This document shows positions 23,840 through 35,330 of a stretch of DNA of 64,000 bases, piece by piece (position 1 is the first letter of the stretch; the number at the start of each line of letters is the position of its first letter). The notes beneath the pieces were generated by a model. It was not told the DNA's origin and searched no databases. It worked only from the letters and a program-made list of their open reading frames with translations. The DNA comes from Cryptomeria japonica. Lineage: Eukaryota; Streptophyta; Pinopsida; Cupressales; Cupressaceae. The position numbers and the translations under genes were made by a program. Where the stretch lies: NCBI RefSeq assembly GCF_030272615.1, contig NC_081415.1, positions 373,283,009-373,347,008 on the forward strand. Reading direction: 5' to 3'.

Positions 23840-24491
23840 CTATTTTGGTGATGGAGGGAGAGAAACTAATGATAGTACCAGTTCTATCTTGTAGCCATCC
23901 ATGTCTGTATCTGTAATCTTCAATCTCTTTTCTAAGTCTTTCATCAATGTTTCTAGATCTTCATTTGGAGAGGTTGCCCTATTATGAGGCACAAAAGTAT
24001 CTGCACCTTTTGTCAAAGCATTACAGATGACATTTGTATCAGCAGGAATACTAACTTCAGCTCGATTATAAGGAAACTTTAAGCATTGGTGATATGTCGA
24101 TGGTACTGCCTTCATTTCATGAATCCACGGCTTGCCCAGTAATATTGTATGACAATGAAATATCGAGAACCTAGAAAAGGACATCTCTCTCTACCGGTCC
24201 CACTCTAATTGGTAATGATACCAGACCTTTGGAGGTCCTCTCTTTGTCATCATAGGCTTTAATTGTTATTTTCTTGCCTAGATCAATGACATTTTTAGAG
24301 AATCCTAGTTGTGTAAGTAGATGATAAGTACAGATATTCAACCCTGCACCTCTATCTATCAAAACACATTTGACTCTGTGTTTGTGGATCATGGCTTCAA
24401 TATGCAATGGCTGGTTATGTGGATGATTTAATGAATTGTCATCTTCTTCAAAGAAGGTCAAATAGTGAGGTGAAGTCAGATGACCCCCCAT
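23840..24491 (-). pseudogene. El1 aspartic protease
   Basis: HIEAMIHKHRVKCVLIDRGA followed by GLNIC: the catalytic motif is normally LIDGGA(S)LN, so one Gly is changed to Arg (D is kept). It continues with LPIRVGP and, after a frameshift near 24180, with ILLGKPWIHEMKAVPSTYHQ. El2 keeps the intact LIDGGASLN. It cleaves the Gag-Pol polyprotein. Confidence 0.8.
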
Positions 24492-24668
24492 AGACTAAAA
24501 CCGACCAATGTCTAAATCTTTTGGAACATTGGCAGTGAGCAATGCTTTGTCTAGGATTTCCTTGTGAGCAAATGAGAGTTGTAGCAATTCAAAAATTGAA
24601 ATTTGAGCATTTTTCCTTTTTAACTGTTCAACCACGCTGTATCCAGAGGATGATGATGAGGTTAATAT

Positions 24669-26903
24669 TTAAAATTTGTCCAAGGTTGATTCCTTTTGTT
24701 TGTTTGGCAAGGCTATTGGATTTGATGTTTCTTGAGCCAGGTTGGAAGAACTAGCTCCTTGGAGGGTAACATTCTTTTGAGATCTGGTCAGAGCTCTTAC
24801 ATATCGTGATTCATTTGGTTTATCTTGAACTATAATCACATTGTAATATTCTGAGTGTGAAGGTTCAATCATGTTGATAACGTTGTCTTGGCTGGCATAA
24901 GTATAATTTATTTTGGCACCTCCTTTGGTCTTTGAGGAATCACCTTGTTCGTAAGTAGGCAAAGGGTCTTTAAATGCTTTATGATCAACATTGGTTGGAT
25001 GATTCCCAACAACAACTTTACCAGCATCTATGAGATCTTGAATCTCATGTTTTAACTTCATGCAATTGTTTATGTTATGACCCTTATTCCGATGGAAGTC
25101 ACAATATTCATTTTCTCTCCACCATCTCGGTTTGACATCAGGATCATATGGTCTAGAGTTATCTGGTAGTGTTATCAAGTTGTTTTCCAATAGAGTTTTG
25201 AAACAAGATTCATATGATTCTTCAAGAGGAGTAAAATCACACTTAGGTTTGGAAAGCCAAGGCTTTTCTTTGAACCATTCCTTTGTTTTCTTTGGCAGAT
25301 TCTCTGCTGCAATCTCAGCAGCTTTAAGTGCTTGTGTATCACTAGCCAAGTTGAATATTGTGGATTTTGAGTTGGTTTTGATAGTGTCTACTACTCCATC
25401 ATTAACAACATTCTTATTTTTATCTTTGCCAAATTTCCAATACTTGTTCTTCTCTTTAGAGCTAGATCCTGTTTGTGTTTCTTTCCAAGGTGTGATATCT
25501 CCCTTCTTTATGAGCACATCTTCCATTCGAATGGCATTATCTACCATTTTGTTAAATGATGGGTGTACTTGCATTTGTATGCTATATTTCAGTTTGAGGA
25601 CCAAGTTATTGACAAATATATCCATTTTCTCAGAGTCTGGAATAGGTTGTGGGTACCTAGAGAACATCTTTCTCCAGCGTTGGAGAAAAGTAAGAAGAGG
25701 TTCCCCTATTTTCTGTTGAGTATTACAAAGATCGATCATAGTCACAGGATGTCAAATGTTGTATGAGTATTGTTGTAAAAATAGTTGGATTAGTTCTTCG
25801 AATGTTTTTATTCCTTTCGGTAGGCTTGAGAACCATTCCATTTCTTGACCCCCTAAACTCCTTGGGAAGAGACGCATGAGGTACATTTGATCGTGCATGA
25901 ATTCCATACAAGTAGTACTAAATTCCCTAACATATTTGTTGTGGGTACCTAGAGAACATCTTTCTCCAGCGTTGGAGAAAAGTAAGAAGAGGTTGTGGGT
26001 ACCTAGAGAACATCTTTCTCTAGCGTTGGAGAAAAGTAAGAAGAGGTTCCCCTATTTTCTATTGAGTATTACAAAGATCGATCATAGTCACATGATGTCA
26101 AATGTTGTATGAGTATTGTTGTAAAAATAGCTGGATTAGTTCTTCAAATGTTTTTATTCCTTTGGGTAGGCTTGAGAACCATTCCATTTCTTGACCCCCT
26201 AAACTCCTTGGGAAGAGACGCATGAGGTACATTTGATCGTGCATGAATTCCATACAAGTAGTAATAAATTCCCTAACATATTTGAGGTACCATCATATTT
26301 GTCAAATTTTGGGATTTCCACTCGTGAAGGAAATGGAGGCATGTGTAGATTCTTGTCAAATGGAAAGGGACATATTGTTTCTAGAGAATATTGTTTCGGG
26401 GACTTGTCCTTATTCTTCAGTTCTGTGACCTCCATCCGCAAAGCTAGTAACTATTTGTGTACCATGAGTATAGGTGAGTCTTCCCTTTTAGTAACAAGTG
26501 TTTGAACATCATATCCAATAGGAAGTTTGGCACCTTATTTTGCTAGTTCTAAGAAATAGTCTTCCTTCTCTCGGGTCATGATAGTTTTCATCATTTTTCT
26601 AAAGTCTTTGTCCTTTTGATAGTCAAGGATTTCTTTTTCTGGAGGTTCAGCGTCTTCATCAATCTCACTTGATGATGAGGAGTCATTATGATTTTTGGGA
26701 ATATTATAGTCATTTTTGTTTCCATCATTGTATTCTATCTCATGTATAGTGGGAGATTTCGATTCATCAAAAATTGGTTCGCCTGATGATGACGGCATGT
26801 TAGTGAGTGGATCCTTCATGTAGAATAGATTATCTTGATAGGTGAAGGTTTGTTCTTTCCCTTTGGCTTGTTTCTTACGAGAACTCTTGGTTTGAATAGG
26901 CAT
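24669..26903 (-). pseudogene. El1 Gag
   Basis: The likely start is the ATG at 26901-26903 (MPIQTKSSRKKQ). A basic N-terminus and acidic Ser-rich linker lead to PSRVEIPKFDKYDGTS, the conserved gypsy capsid start. The capsid part (MHDQMYLMRLFP, WFSSLPKGIKTFEEL) is disturbed by an internal duplication (25646-26283). The rest (TFLQRWRKMFSRYPQPIPD) and the nucleocapsid-like CDFHRNKGHNINNC follow. Stops occur near 26535, 26199 and 25748. Function: capsid assembly and RNA binding. Confidence 0.8.
25646..26283. repeat. tandem duplication inside El1 gag (292 + 54 + 292 bp)
   Basis: Unit 25646-25937 recurs at 25992-26283 with few mismatches. Between them lies a 54 bp partial copy (25938-25991) repeating only the first 54 bases (GTTGTGGGTACCTAGAGAAC...). 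The extra 346 bp is not a multiple of three, so it breaks the gag frame. Confidence 0.9.
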
Positions 26904-27299
26904 CTTTATGGATTTGTGTGACCTAAATGTGTTTGTGATGTAGAGATCAAGATCAATTTCAAAGCTAGTTGTTTTGTTTAGAGTATTGTTTAGGAGAAAC
27001 AACTGAGATTTAGTCTGATTTTAGGAACGATCTATCCTATCTAAGATGTTATCTAAATTGATTCTAAGCGTAGTGTAAGATTCAGTCTAGTTTCAGAAAC
27101 AATCTATCCTATATAAGACATTGTCTAAGTGACTAAAATTTGATAGGTAGTTGATTGAACTAGTTGAAAGGTGATCGACCAAATCGTGCAATGCAAATGG
27201 TAGAGGTACACTGTCTTGATTTGTTTATGCTGAAGAAAATGATAACCAGTATTATGTTTGCTGTAAGCTATTTTTAAGCAAGTTTGATTGTTCTATTCT

Positions 27300-27660
27300 G
27301 ACAAAAAACCAGAGACTCATACGACAGGATTTTCTAGACCGAATGACAATTTAGCAGCTACAAGATGACAATAGTTCTATTTCGTACGAGTTTTTGCCTT
27401 GTACCGTATGACAATAGTTCTATTTCATACAAGTTTCTACCTCATACCATATGACAAATGGGCATGTGTGGGATGACAAAAGACTTAGAGCAGTTATGTT
27501 TCATACGGCACAGGATACAGAGTCAGACGACAAAATAAAATGACTCGTATGACACAGGATTGGGTCTAGGATGACAAACCAGAAAACTCATACGACACAG
27601 AATGTGATATAGGATGCTGAATTATCAAACTCGTATGACTGTTCATAGGATAGAGCCTAG
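27300..27660. repeat. TCATACGAC/TCGTACGAG-type motif cluster, El1 leader (inner)
   Basis: About ten variants of TC(A/G)TA(C/T)GA(C/G), often followed by ACAGGAT or ACAATAG (e.g. near 27311, 27385, 27412, 27428, 27457, 27542, 27590, 27632). Same motif as in 16240-16500 and 28855-29060. Confidence 0.7.
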
Positions 27661-28214
27661 AAATTTTGAGTTTTTCTGATTGCTGAGTATGATAACTGAG
27701 TATGACCAATTTTGAGATGGACTGATTTTTTACCAAGATAGACTAGTTTCTGACTCGGATAGATTTCCAACTTAAAAATGGACTAGATTCTGACACGGAT
27801 AGAGTTTCAACTTAGGATGGACTAGTTTCTAACATGGACAAAGTTTTGACTCACTAAGTTGTTTCTGGTCTTCACCAATTTTTGGTATTTCAGTTTTTGT
27901 TTCAGTGATGAAAACATAGAAAACAAGTAGTATGTATAGTGACTCCAATCACAGCATGCAAACCCTAAGGAATTTGGTGAGGAAAGAAAACCTTTGCTTG
28001 CAGACTCAGGTACACACCCAATAGCTAATCAAAATACGACCACTGAGTCTCATGCAATGGATTCTCAACACCATATTATTCGACTCCAAATGCTAATGGG
28101 GGCACAAAATGACAAGTATCTTGGGAGAGTTACTCTCTCTCTTGCACAAAGATTATCTTCCTTTTGGAGATGAATTGGGTAGCTTCTAATTTTAAATTGG
28201 ATTTAGTCAGGGAT

Positions 28215-28600
28215 CTGTTTGGTGTGTTGAGGTATAAACTCAATTAAGAGGTCTCCCAGCCTTGAAAATCAAAGTTTAATATACCCGAAGGTACGGAGGA
28301 GAGCTATTCCTGAGCACTGTCATTGACTTGATTTTCATCAAATCACGTTTATTTTATAGTGGGTTGGAGTACTTGGCATCTAGTCATTCCCACTTAGGTC
28401 GTTCCCCTCACATTGGTCGTAACGGCTTTAAGAGTTTTTCAACCCCTCGAGAGGGCAGGCCTACTAAAGATGTACAAATCTTAAACAAAGAAAAAGCTTC
28501 AAGGGTCTGGATTTCTGATTGTCTAGAAAAAGACAAGAGTATACTCTCCTACCTTTCAGAATCTTCTAAAAGCATAAAAGACAGATTTGTTCTTTAACCA
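28215..28600 (-). promoter_or_regulatory. leader block conserved between El1 and El2
   Basis: This block, including GTATAAACTCAATTAAGAGG and TGGAGTACTTGGC, aligns base by base with 59265-59625 of El2 (by eye near 85-90% over its best 200 bp), although the flanking leader and the LTRs of the two elements do not align. It has no common ORF. A conserved RNA signal (packaging, dimer or splice control) is the simplest inference. Confidence 0.6.
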
Positions 28601-28854
28601 AATAGCAAGTTAGGTTCCTAAAAATGAATTTAAAGAATACACAATGTTTAGTCGATTCTCCTTAGGCAACCTACAAAGACAACAAATCAGTAGTCATATT
28701 GTCTTTGTGCGACAAGCATATTCTTCGATAAGCGTTCTGCAAAAACTAGTTAGGCTATGAAAAATTCTAAGATAGACAGATAAATAGTCAGGCTCAGTCA
28801 TCAGAATAATCAATCAGAAATGAGAAAGTTATGAAATTTGCCTTAGGACAGACA

Positions 28855-29060
28855 CTTGACTCGTACGAGACAGGCTACAGTATCGTACGAAAGAAGATTG
28901 CTGATGATGTCTACTCGTACAACAGAGGATTTATGCTCGTATGATAGAGGATTTACTCATACGACAGAGGATCTTCTCGTATGATAGGATATTTGCAATT
29001 CGTGCCAAACCTACAGTTTGTCATTTCAGCTTGTAAAAATTATCGTACGAGATGTACGGA
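28855..29060. repeat. TCGTACGA motif cluster, El1 leader (outer)
   Basis: ACTCGTACGAGACAGG, ATCGTACGAAAG, ACTCGTACAACAGAGGAT, GCTCGTATGATAGAGGAT, ACTCATACGACAGAGGAT, TCTCGTATGATAGGAT and ATCGTACGAGATG lie within about 200 bp, just inside the primer binding site. Confidence 0.75.
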
Positions 29061-29143
29061 CGAAAAAAAAACCGAAAAATCTGAAATCTGGAAAATAACA
29101 AAAAAAAGTGGTCAGTCTTGGAGGCCAAAAAAATGTAGTCTTC

Positions 29144-29163
29144 GGGCCCCACGGCGGGCACCA
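29144..29163 (-). other. El1 primer binding site
   Basis: Minus strand TGGTGCCCGCCGTGGGGCCC starts four bases after the 5' LTR. The El2 site is TTGGCGCCCACTCTGGGGCC. Both are variants of the TGGCGCCCAC(C/T)GTGGGGC type seen in many plant gypsy elements; I do not assign the tRNA. Confidence 0.75.
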
Positions 29164-29167
29164 GAGA

Positions 29168-30310
29168 TGTGTGTGTGAAAAAGTGAACCTGGTAGCTGTA
29201 AGCACAACACTTCAATTAAGTCATTATATGCATGGTTAGTAATCAATAATCAATAAACCATAGCAAAGCAAATAATTGCCTTCTAAAAGATGTGAGTATA
29301 AGATTGCTCTCAGATTTTTATAAGTAATACCAGTGACTAGACTACACCAAGATGAAGGCTTTAATCTATATGATATTAAGCTATATGGATGCAAGATGGA
29401 TGAATAATTCAAGCAATAATAATCAATTGAAGCAACAATGGATGCAAGCAATAATGGATGTAAAATGGATGCAAATAATCTAAAAAGCACAATAATCTTC
29501 AATGACTCCAGAGCGAAATTAGCATGATAATAATCTCCAAGCATGTTCTCAACAATCTCTAGGGTGAATTGGAATGAGAGCTGAAGACTAAATTTATAGA
29601 GAATCACAAGAGAAAAAGCTCAATTTAGGATTAATTGAAATAATTGAGAAATCATGTTTAGTTAATCTTGAGATAGATTCCAATTATAGTTTAAATGAAA
29701 TGCATTCAAATTAGAAGTCCAAGTTGCATTGGAAAATAATAATAAATTAATTCGATGCATATAGGATAAAAATAGATAATTCTTTAATTTATTCAAGAAA
29801 AGGGTCTTTTCAATGCAACTGAACTTCTTTTTCTGAAAAGCTTTGAGTTCCAATTTTAGAGAATAATTCAATAATTCAATTAAATTACTTTTTTGATTTC
29901 AATTTCTAAATTTAGAAAAAGAAATAATATCTCAAGTTTGATTTCTCTCTCAATCCAATTCTTTTTTTGTTTTATTTTCAATTCAACTCTTTGTAATAAA
30001 TTAATTCATCTTTTGTAATAAATTAATCCTTTTTGCATGATTTAATGGTAAATTTATTAATTAATTAAATATGCAAGGATATTTAATAAATTAAAATGGG
30101 ATAATTGATCAAAATGATATTCTTGGAAATGATTTGATTAATTAAATAAATATTTAATTAATATTGAGTAATTGATTTGCCATGTGATTTTTGATAATTA
30201 AAGAATTAATAATATGCCCAAGATTGATTTAATTGCCTTTGGTTAGGACCTTGGTGATGTTGTCAAGATTAGGGGCCCATGGTTTAGATGACCAATTTTA
30301 GGGTATTACA
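29168..30310 (-). repeat. El1 5' LTR (1,143 bp)
   Basis: Starts TGTAATACCC (minus strand) at 30310 and ends in a CA repeat at 29168. It has about 19 bp more than the 3' LTR near 29420 (an extra AATAATCAATTGAAGC phrase). Confidence 0.9.
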
Positions 30311-30315
30311 AGTAG
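30311..30315. repeat. El1 target-site duplication (AGTAG), right copy
   Basis: Identical to 13809-13813; see there. Confidence 0.9.
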
Positions 30316-31291
30316 AAGATAGGGGTAGGACCCCTAACTTACTTCTGAGATACTCAAAAGTGTCCCTTGGCAGTGGCTTGGTGAAGATATCTGTTATTTG
30401 TTCCTTTGTGCTAACATACTCCAACACCACTTTCTTCTCTTGAGCTTCTTCTCTAAGATAATGATATTTGATAGAGATGTGCTTTGTCTTAGAGTGCATA
30501 ACAAGATTCTTTTCAATGTTAATGGCACTAGTATTGTCATAGAATATAGTTACTGACTCGGTAACTTTCTCATTTATACCTTCCAACAGTTGTTTGATCC
30601 ATGCTATGTTGGTACAATTCAATGCTAGTGCAACGTATTTGGCTTCTGTTGTTGACTGTGAAACACATCCTTGTTTCTTGCTAAGCCAACTCACTAGTCT
30701 TTCTCCTAAAAAGAAAGCTCCTCCACTTGTGCTTTTCCTGTCATCAATGTTGCTTGCCCAATCAGCATCAGTATAAACTTTTAAATCAAAGTCATTTCCT
30801 TTCTGATATACTAAGTCATAATCCTCAGTGCCTTTCAAGTATCTAAAAATTCTCTTGATTGCTATCATGTGTGTTTCCTTAAGATCTACAGAGAATCTTG
30901 CAACTATACCTACTACATGTGCTATATCTGGCCTGCTGTGAACAACATATTCCAATTTTCCAATCATGGATCGGTAAAGTGTCTCATCAACAGATGCAGA
31001 TTCATCATTCTTTGATATTTTACAGTTGGTAGTCATAGGAGTACTTACTAGTTTTGAATCCTCCATTCCAAATTTCTTCAAGATTTCCTTTATGTACTTG
31101 GATTGAGTAATGAAAATCTCATATTTCATTTGCAGTATTTGTAAACCTATAAAATACTTTATCTCACCGATTAATGACATCTCAAATTCTTTGCTCATTT
31201 CATTTCCAAAGTTCTTGCATAAAGAGTCATTTCCACAAAAGATAGTATCATCAACAAATATGGTTGAGATCAGTATTCCATTTTCATCATT
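30316..31291 (-). pseudogene. copia A pol: RT catalytic region and RNase H
   Basis: Starts after a TAG at 31292 and contains the RT catalytic site as FVDDTIFCG (normally YVDD), FIGLQILQMKYEIFITQSKY, LVSTPM and YRSMIGKLEYVVHSRPDIAH. RNase H follows with YTDADWASNIDDRKSTSGG, QSTTEAKYVALALNC, DNTSAINI and SKTKHISIKYHYLRE, ending in ITDIFTKPLPRDTFEYLRSK. The frame is intact throughout. El1 inserted just two codons before the original stop. This is a typical Ty1/copia order (integrase before RT). Confidence 0.9.
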
Positions 31292-32569
31292 CTACATGTA
31301 CATATTGTTGTTTTCACTTGTCCTTATAAAACCAATCTTGATTAAGTAAGAGTGTAATCTTTCATACCATGCTCTAGGTTCTTGTTTCAGACCATATAAA
31401 GCTTTGTTCAATTTACATACCTGATCTTTATTCTTGTCTTCAACAAATCCTTCAGGTTGTTCAATAAAAACTTCTTCTAATATACCATTCAGAAATGCAG
31501 ATTTGACATTCATTTGATATACCTTGAAATTTTTGAAAGCAACATATGCCAACAATGTTCTTACTCCTTCAAGTCTAGCCACAGGTGCAAACGTTTCACC
31601 ATAATCAATTCCTTCTTCTTGAGCATAACCTTTGCAAACTAGTCTTGCTTTATTTCGAATGACCTCACCTTTTTCATTCAACTTGTTTCTGAAAATCCAC
31701 TTTGTACCAATTACATTTTTGTCCTTCAGTCTTGGGATTAGAGTCCATGTGTCATTCTTCTTGATTTGATCAATCTCTTCTATCATAGCATTTATCCAAT
31801 CTTCACTGTTAAATGCCACTTTCACTATTCTTGGTTCAAATTCAAATATCAGACATGTATTATGTCTCAGTTTGTTCCTTGTCATCACTGGATCATCCTT
31901 ATCTCCTATAATCTGACTTGGTGCATGATGTCTTCTGACATTTCTGGCTAATATAGGCTCAGTAGGCTCTATATGTTCTTCTTCATCACTTGGTAACTGG
32001 ACAAATTCATCATAATCTTCTAGTTCCTTGGAATTTCCTTCATCATTCCTTTCAACAAATTCATCAATTTTCACATTTGCACTTTCTACTATTTTGTTAG
32101 ATGATTTGATCAGACATTTAAATGCTTTACTTCTAGAAGAATAACCAAGAAATGTTCCTTCTTCACTTTTCTGATCAAACTTGCCATTTCTATCATCTTT
32201 GTGTACATAGTATCTACTTCCAAAGATTTTGAAATAACTTACATTAGGTTTCTTGTCATACCAAATTTCATATGGTGTCTTCAAAGTTCCTTTCTTCAGT
32301 TGTACTCGATTCAGGGTGTAAACTATTGTGCTTATTGCTTCTCTCCAAAATGTTTGTGACACTTTATTTTCAATCATCAGGGTTCTGGCACAATCCACAA
32401 TAGATATGTTTCTTCTCTCAGCAATTCCATTTTGTTGTGGAGTTCTTGGTGCAGAGACTTGTCTTTTTATACCATGATCATTGCAGAATAAGTTGAACTC
32501 ATCAGATGTGAATTCTCCTCCTCTATCTGATCTAAGACATTTTAGTTGTCTTCCTGTTTCATTTTCAAC
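31292..32569 (-). pseudogene. copia A pol: integrase C-terminal half and RT N-terminal half
   Basis: Continues the same frame. Contains LRSDRGGEF (second D of integrase) and [10 protein letters not shown] (catalytic E), [20 protein letters not shown] and [12 protein letters not shown], then the RT start with [65 protein letters not shown] and [16 protein letters not shown]. It is bounded by single stops (TGA at 32570, TAG at 31292). Confidence 0.9.
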
Positions 32570-33640
32570 TCATGCCTTGTACCATTTAAACATTTGAAAA
32601 TCTTCTGATTTTTCTTTTAAAAACATAACTGACATCATCCTTGAGTAATCATCCACAAATAATATGAAATATTTATCACCATAATAACTTTGAACTTTCA
32701 TAGGACCACAAAGATCAGTGTGCACAAGATCTAAAATTCCCTTAGAAGTATAAGACTTACTTGTAAGGCTTGATCTTGTCATTTTACCCATCTGGCATCC
32801 TCGGCATATAGCATTCTCAGGTTTTTCAAGACTTGGTAGACTTCTTACTCGGTACTTCTTGTTTATTTTGATCAGATTATCAAAATTTACATGACAAAAC
32901 CTTTTATGCCATAACCAGGTATCATCTATCTTTGCATACAAACATTTATTCCGAGTTGAGTCAAGGTGAAATGTGTTACCTTTTGTTTGTGTCCCAGTAG
33001 CAGCTAACTTTCCATGCTTGTCATGAACTTTGACAATTCCTTTCTGAAATTCTATTCGGTATCCTATATTGTTTAGCTGTGCTACACTCAACAAATTGTC
33101 TTTCAAACCTTCAACCCAATAAACATCATTGCATCTTGCATTGTCAAGAAGTGTTATGGATCCTTTACCTTTTACTGGACATGGTGCATCATTACCAAAT
33201 CTTACATAGCCTCCATCATAGTCTTCTAGCATAACAAACTTGTGTTTATCACCTGCCATGTGATGTGAGCATCCACTATCTATGATCCAAGAATCATTAG
33301 TATTTATGTGAGATATTAGGGCTTTTTCTTCATACCTTTCTTCATCTGATCCATCTTTGATAGCCACATAAACTACTTCCTCTATATCAATTTCATCTGA
33401 TTTATCATCATTGGATTCCTCATCGGCTATTAAGCATGACTTTCTATCTCTTCTTCTGAAGTCTTGGTGTCCTTTGTAATGATCATCTTTCTGTATATCA
33501 TCTCGGTAATCTCTCTTTTCAGTAGAATCTTTGTTAGGACAGTTAGAAGCCATATGTCCTATCTTATCACAATTGAAACATTTCAAAGGTAGTTTTCCTT
33601 TATACTTACCTTTGCCTCTCGGTAACCCAAACCCACATCA
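32570..33640 (-). pseudogene. copia A gag C-terminus, protease and integrase N-terminal half
   Basis: The CCHC zinc knuckle CFNCDKIGHMASNC ends gag. An acidic linker is followed by the protease catalytic motif WIIDSGCSHHMAGD. The integrase zinc-binding part (WLWHKRFCHVNFDNL ... CRGCQMGKMTR) and first D (VHTDLCGPM), then FVDDYSRMMSVMFLK follow. Coding similarity disappears near 33640, where the gag N-terminus and 5' LTR should lie; a deletion or another insertion truncated the element. Confidence 0.85.
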
Positions 33641-34439
33641 AATAATATGGGGGGAAACCACGCCGATAGAATTAGGTAAAATTTAACCTTTGAGTCTGAT
33701 TAGGCTCCATATAGAAACATGTGTTAGGTTTTTGTCATGTTCATGCCATTTCATACAACATATGTGATTACATCTAAGAAGCAAAGCATCATCATCATTC
33801 ATTGCAGATCTGAAGGTATACCTTTCCATCATTTATTTCAAGCATTTGCAATATTTCATTTAAGGTTGATTCCAAACCGGGGTTTGACTTAAGAAAACCC
33901 CTATTCCCAACCTTTTTCCCCTTTTTTTTGTGTGCGAGAAACAGGTGCACAACTTTTCTTCTCAGATTAAGCTTTCTTTGAAAAGATGGAAAAACCATTT
34001 TCAACATGTGAAAAATCTGGAGGACCAAGAGGCAGCACCACAGTCATTGATTATTTGGGACATTTTCGCAAGGAAGATCCAAATCAGCTCATATTACTCA
34101 TATCTAGGTGCACGATGAAATCACAAATCTGTAGCTCATTATTTTCTCAGTTTCGTCTTCAATTCCAACACTTTACCCTAAATCAACATTTCAACTTACA
34201 AAAGAGGGAAAAACACATCATAATCAATCAATCCACTTAGTATTCAGTTCTTATATGATTTGTGATTGAATCGAGTGGATTCCTCCCCTCTTTTGAATGT
34301 AAAGGAATTCCTCCCTTAAAAGCAAAAATTGATTTAGTGATTTCTCCTTCTATGTTGCAAATTACCAAATCAAATTTTCCCCTTTACATTTTGGTCAACC
34401 TCACTCTCTACACCATTAATTCCGATTTTTGCTTTCAGA
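33641..34439. other. uncharacterised non-coding sequence next to truncated copia A
   Basis: No recognisable protein. It has a hairpin-like GGGGTTT...AAACCCC near 33872-33895. It is probably the leader of the degenerate element whose coding remnants appear at 35640-37900. Confidence 0.35.
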
Positions 34440-35330
34440 TCTGAGTGTATGCAATTTAAAATTCAAGTTTTCATTTACAAGTTTGATTTCCTTGCAAATT
34501 TTAAAAATTTAGAGGTTAATTTCATTAAAACCCTAATTTTTAATTTCAAAATTGAGCTTGTGAATTATTTAATTTTGGATCAGTTATTTCAAATCTGAGC
34601 ACCTTTTCAATTTCAAAATTCAAAATTTCATCTACAAGTCAAATTTCACAATTAAATTTTAAAATTAAGTGGTTAATTTCAAAAACCCTTATTTTAAAAA
34701 TTTTAAAAGTTTTTAAAATTAACTTTGTGAGTTGTTTAAATTTTGAATTTCACACTTCAAATTTGGTTGTTAATTTCAATTACAATCTTGGATCCAATTT
34801 TAAATTCAAATTTTTAAATTAAGTGGTTAATTAAAAGAGCCCTAATTTTAAAATTTAAAATAATCTTGTGCATTTGCCAATTTTTCAATTTCCAAATTTC
34901 AATCCTAGATCTAATTTTAAATTTTAAAATTTAAAATTAAGAGGTTCTTTTTACAAGGCCCTAACTGTAAATTTAATTTTCTTGTGGATAACTTTAAATT
35001 TAAATTTTAAATTTAAGAGGTTATTTAACAAAGCCCTAATTTTAAATTTAAATTTTATTGGGTAAAATCAAATCTTCTAATGGGTAATTTTAAATTTAAA
35101 TTAAGAGGTTATTTTCAAAGCCCTAATTATAAATTTAAATTTCATAGGAGGTTGCATAAATTTTCAAAAATTGAATAATCATTTTTCTAAAATTTTGCAT
35201 TATTCAATTATTTTGCAAATTCCAATTTCCAAATCTCAACTTTCAAATTCTCATTTTTCAAAATTTAAATTTAAAAAAAAAAATCAAATTTTTGAATCCC
35301 ATCAATTTACATAAATTAAGTGGTTTTATT
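34440..35330. repeat. AT-rich diverged tandem repeat with CCCTAAT motif
   Basis: About eight imperfect units, each with TTAAG(T/A)GGTTA...AAGCCCTAATTTTAAATTT. Spacing shortens from roughly 170 to 95 bp towards the right. No ORF. Confidence 0.6.

Larger units (their letters stand above)
27003..29143 (-). other. El1 leader between primer site and gag
   Basis: No coding frame is recognised. From right to left it holds palindromic TCGTACGA-type motifs (28855-29060), a block conserved with El2 (about 28215-28600), a GGACTAGTTTCTGAC-type degenerate repeat of roughly 37 bp (27705-27850) and a second cluster of the palindromic motif (27300-27660). Such leaders carry packaging and dimerisation signals and, in Tat/Ogre elements, sometimes introns or extra ORFs. 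Confidence 0.6.
13814..30310 (-). mobile_element. El1: full-length Tat-like Ty3/gypsy element, 16.5 kb, with antisense PMD gene
   Basis: Paired LTRs (13814-14937, 29168-30310), perfect 5 bp TSD, primer binding site and purine tract fix the ends. Minus-strand order is leader, gag, protease, long linker with a G-patch-like segment, RT, RNase H, a second RNase H, integrase. A second RNase H after the first is the hallmark of the Tat lineage (Tat, Ogre, Retand). Beyond integrase lies a plus-strand PMD gene, then the 3' LTR. All frames are interrupted, so the copy is dead, but the LTRs are close in sequence (by eye about 2% mismatches plus a ~20 bp indel), so it is younger than copia A, into which it inserted. 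Confidence 0.9.
5239..33640 (-). mobile_element. Ty1/copia element (copia A), 5' truncated and split by two insertions
   Basis: Minus-strand element. Its pol frame runs from about 33640 down to 30316. There El1 (13814-30310) interrupts it. Removing El1 and one AGTAG copy brings the frame to a TGA at 13803-13805, only a couple of codons past the insertion point. A purine tract (13412-13425) and the LTR start TGTTGGCATT (minus strand, at 13411) follow. The LTR is itself cut by El0 (6655-13312) and resumes at 6654, ending near 5239. The 5' LTR and gag N-terminus are missing: homology stops near 33640. Order of events is therefore copia A first, then El1 and El0. A right-side TSD cannot be defined because the 5' end is lost. 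Confidence 0.75.

Noticed and set aside
34440-35330. CCCTAA occurrences suggesting interstitial telomere repeats
   Set aside because: They occur once per ~100-170 bp unit, not in tandem, and plant telomeric units are normally CCCTAAA arrays.
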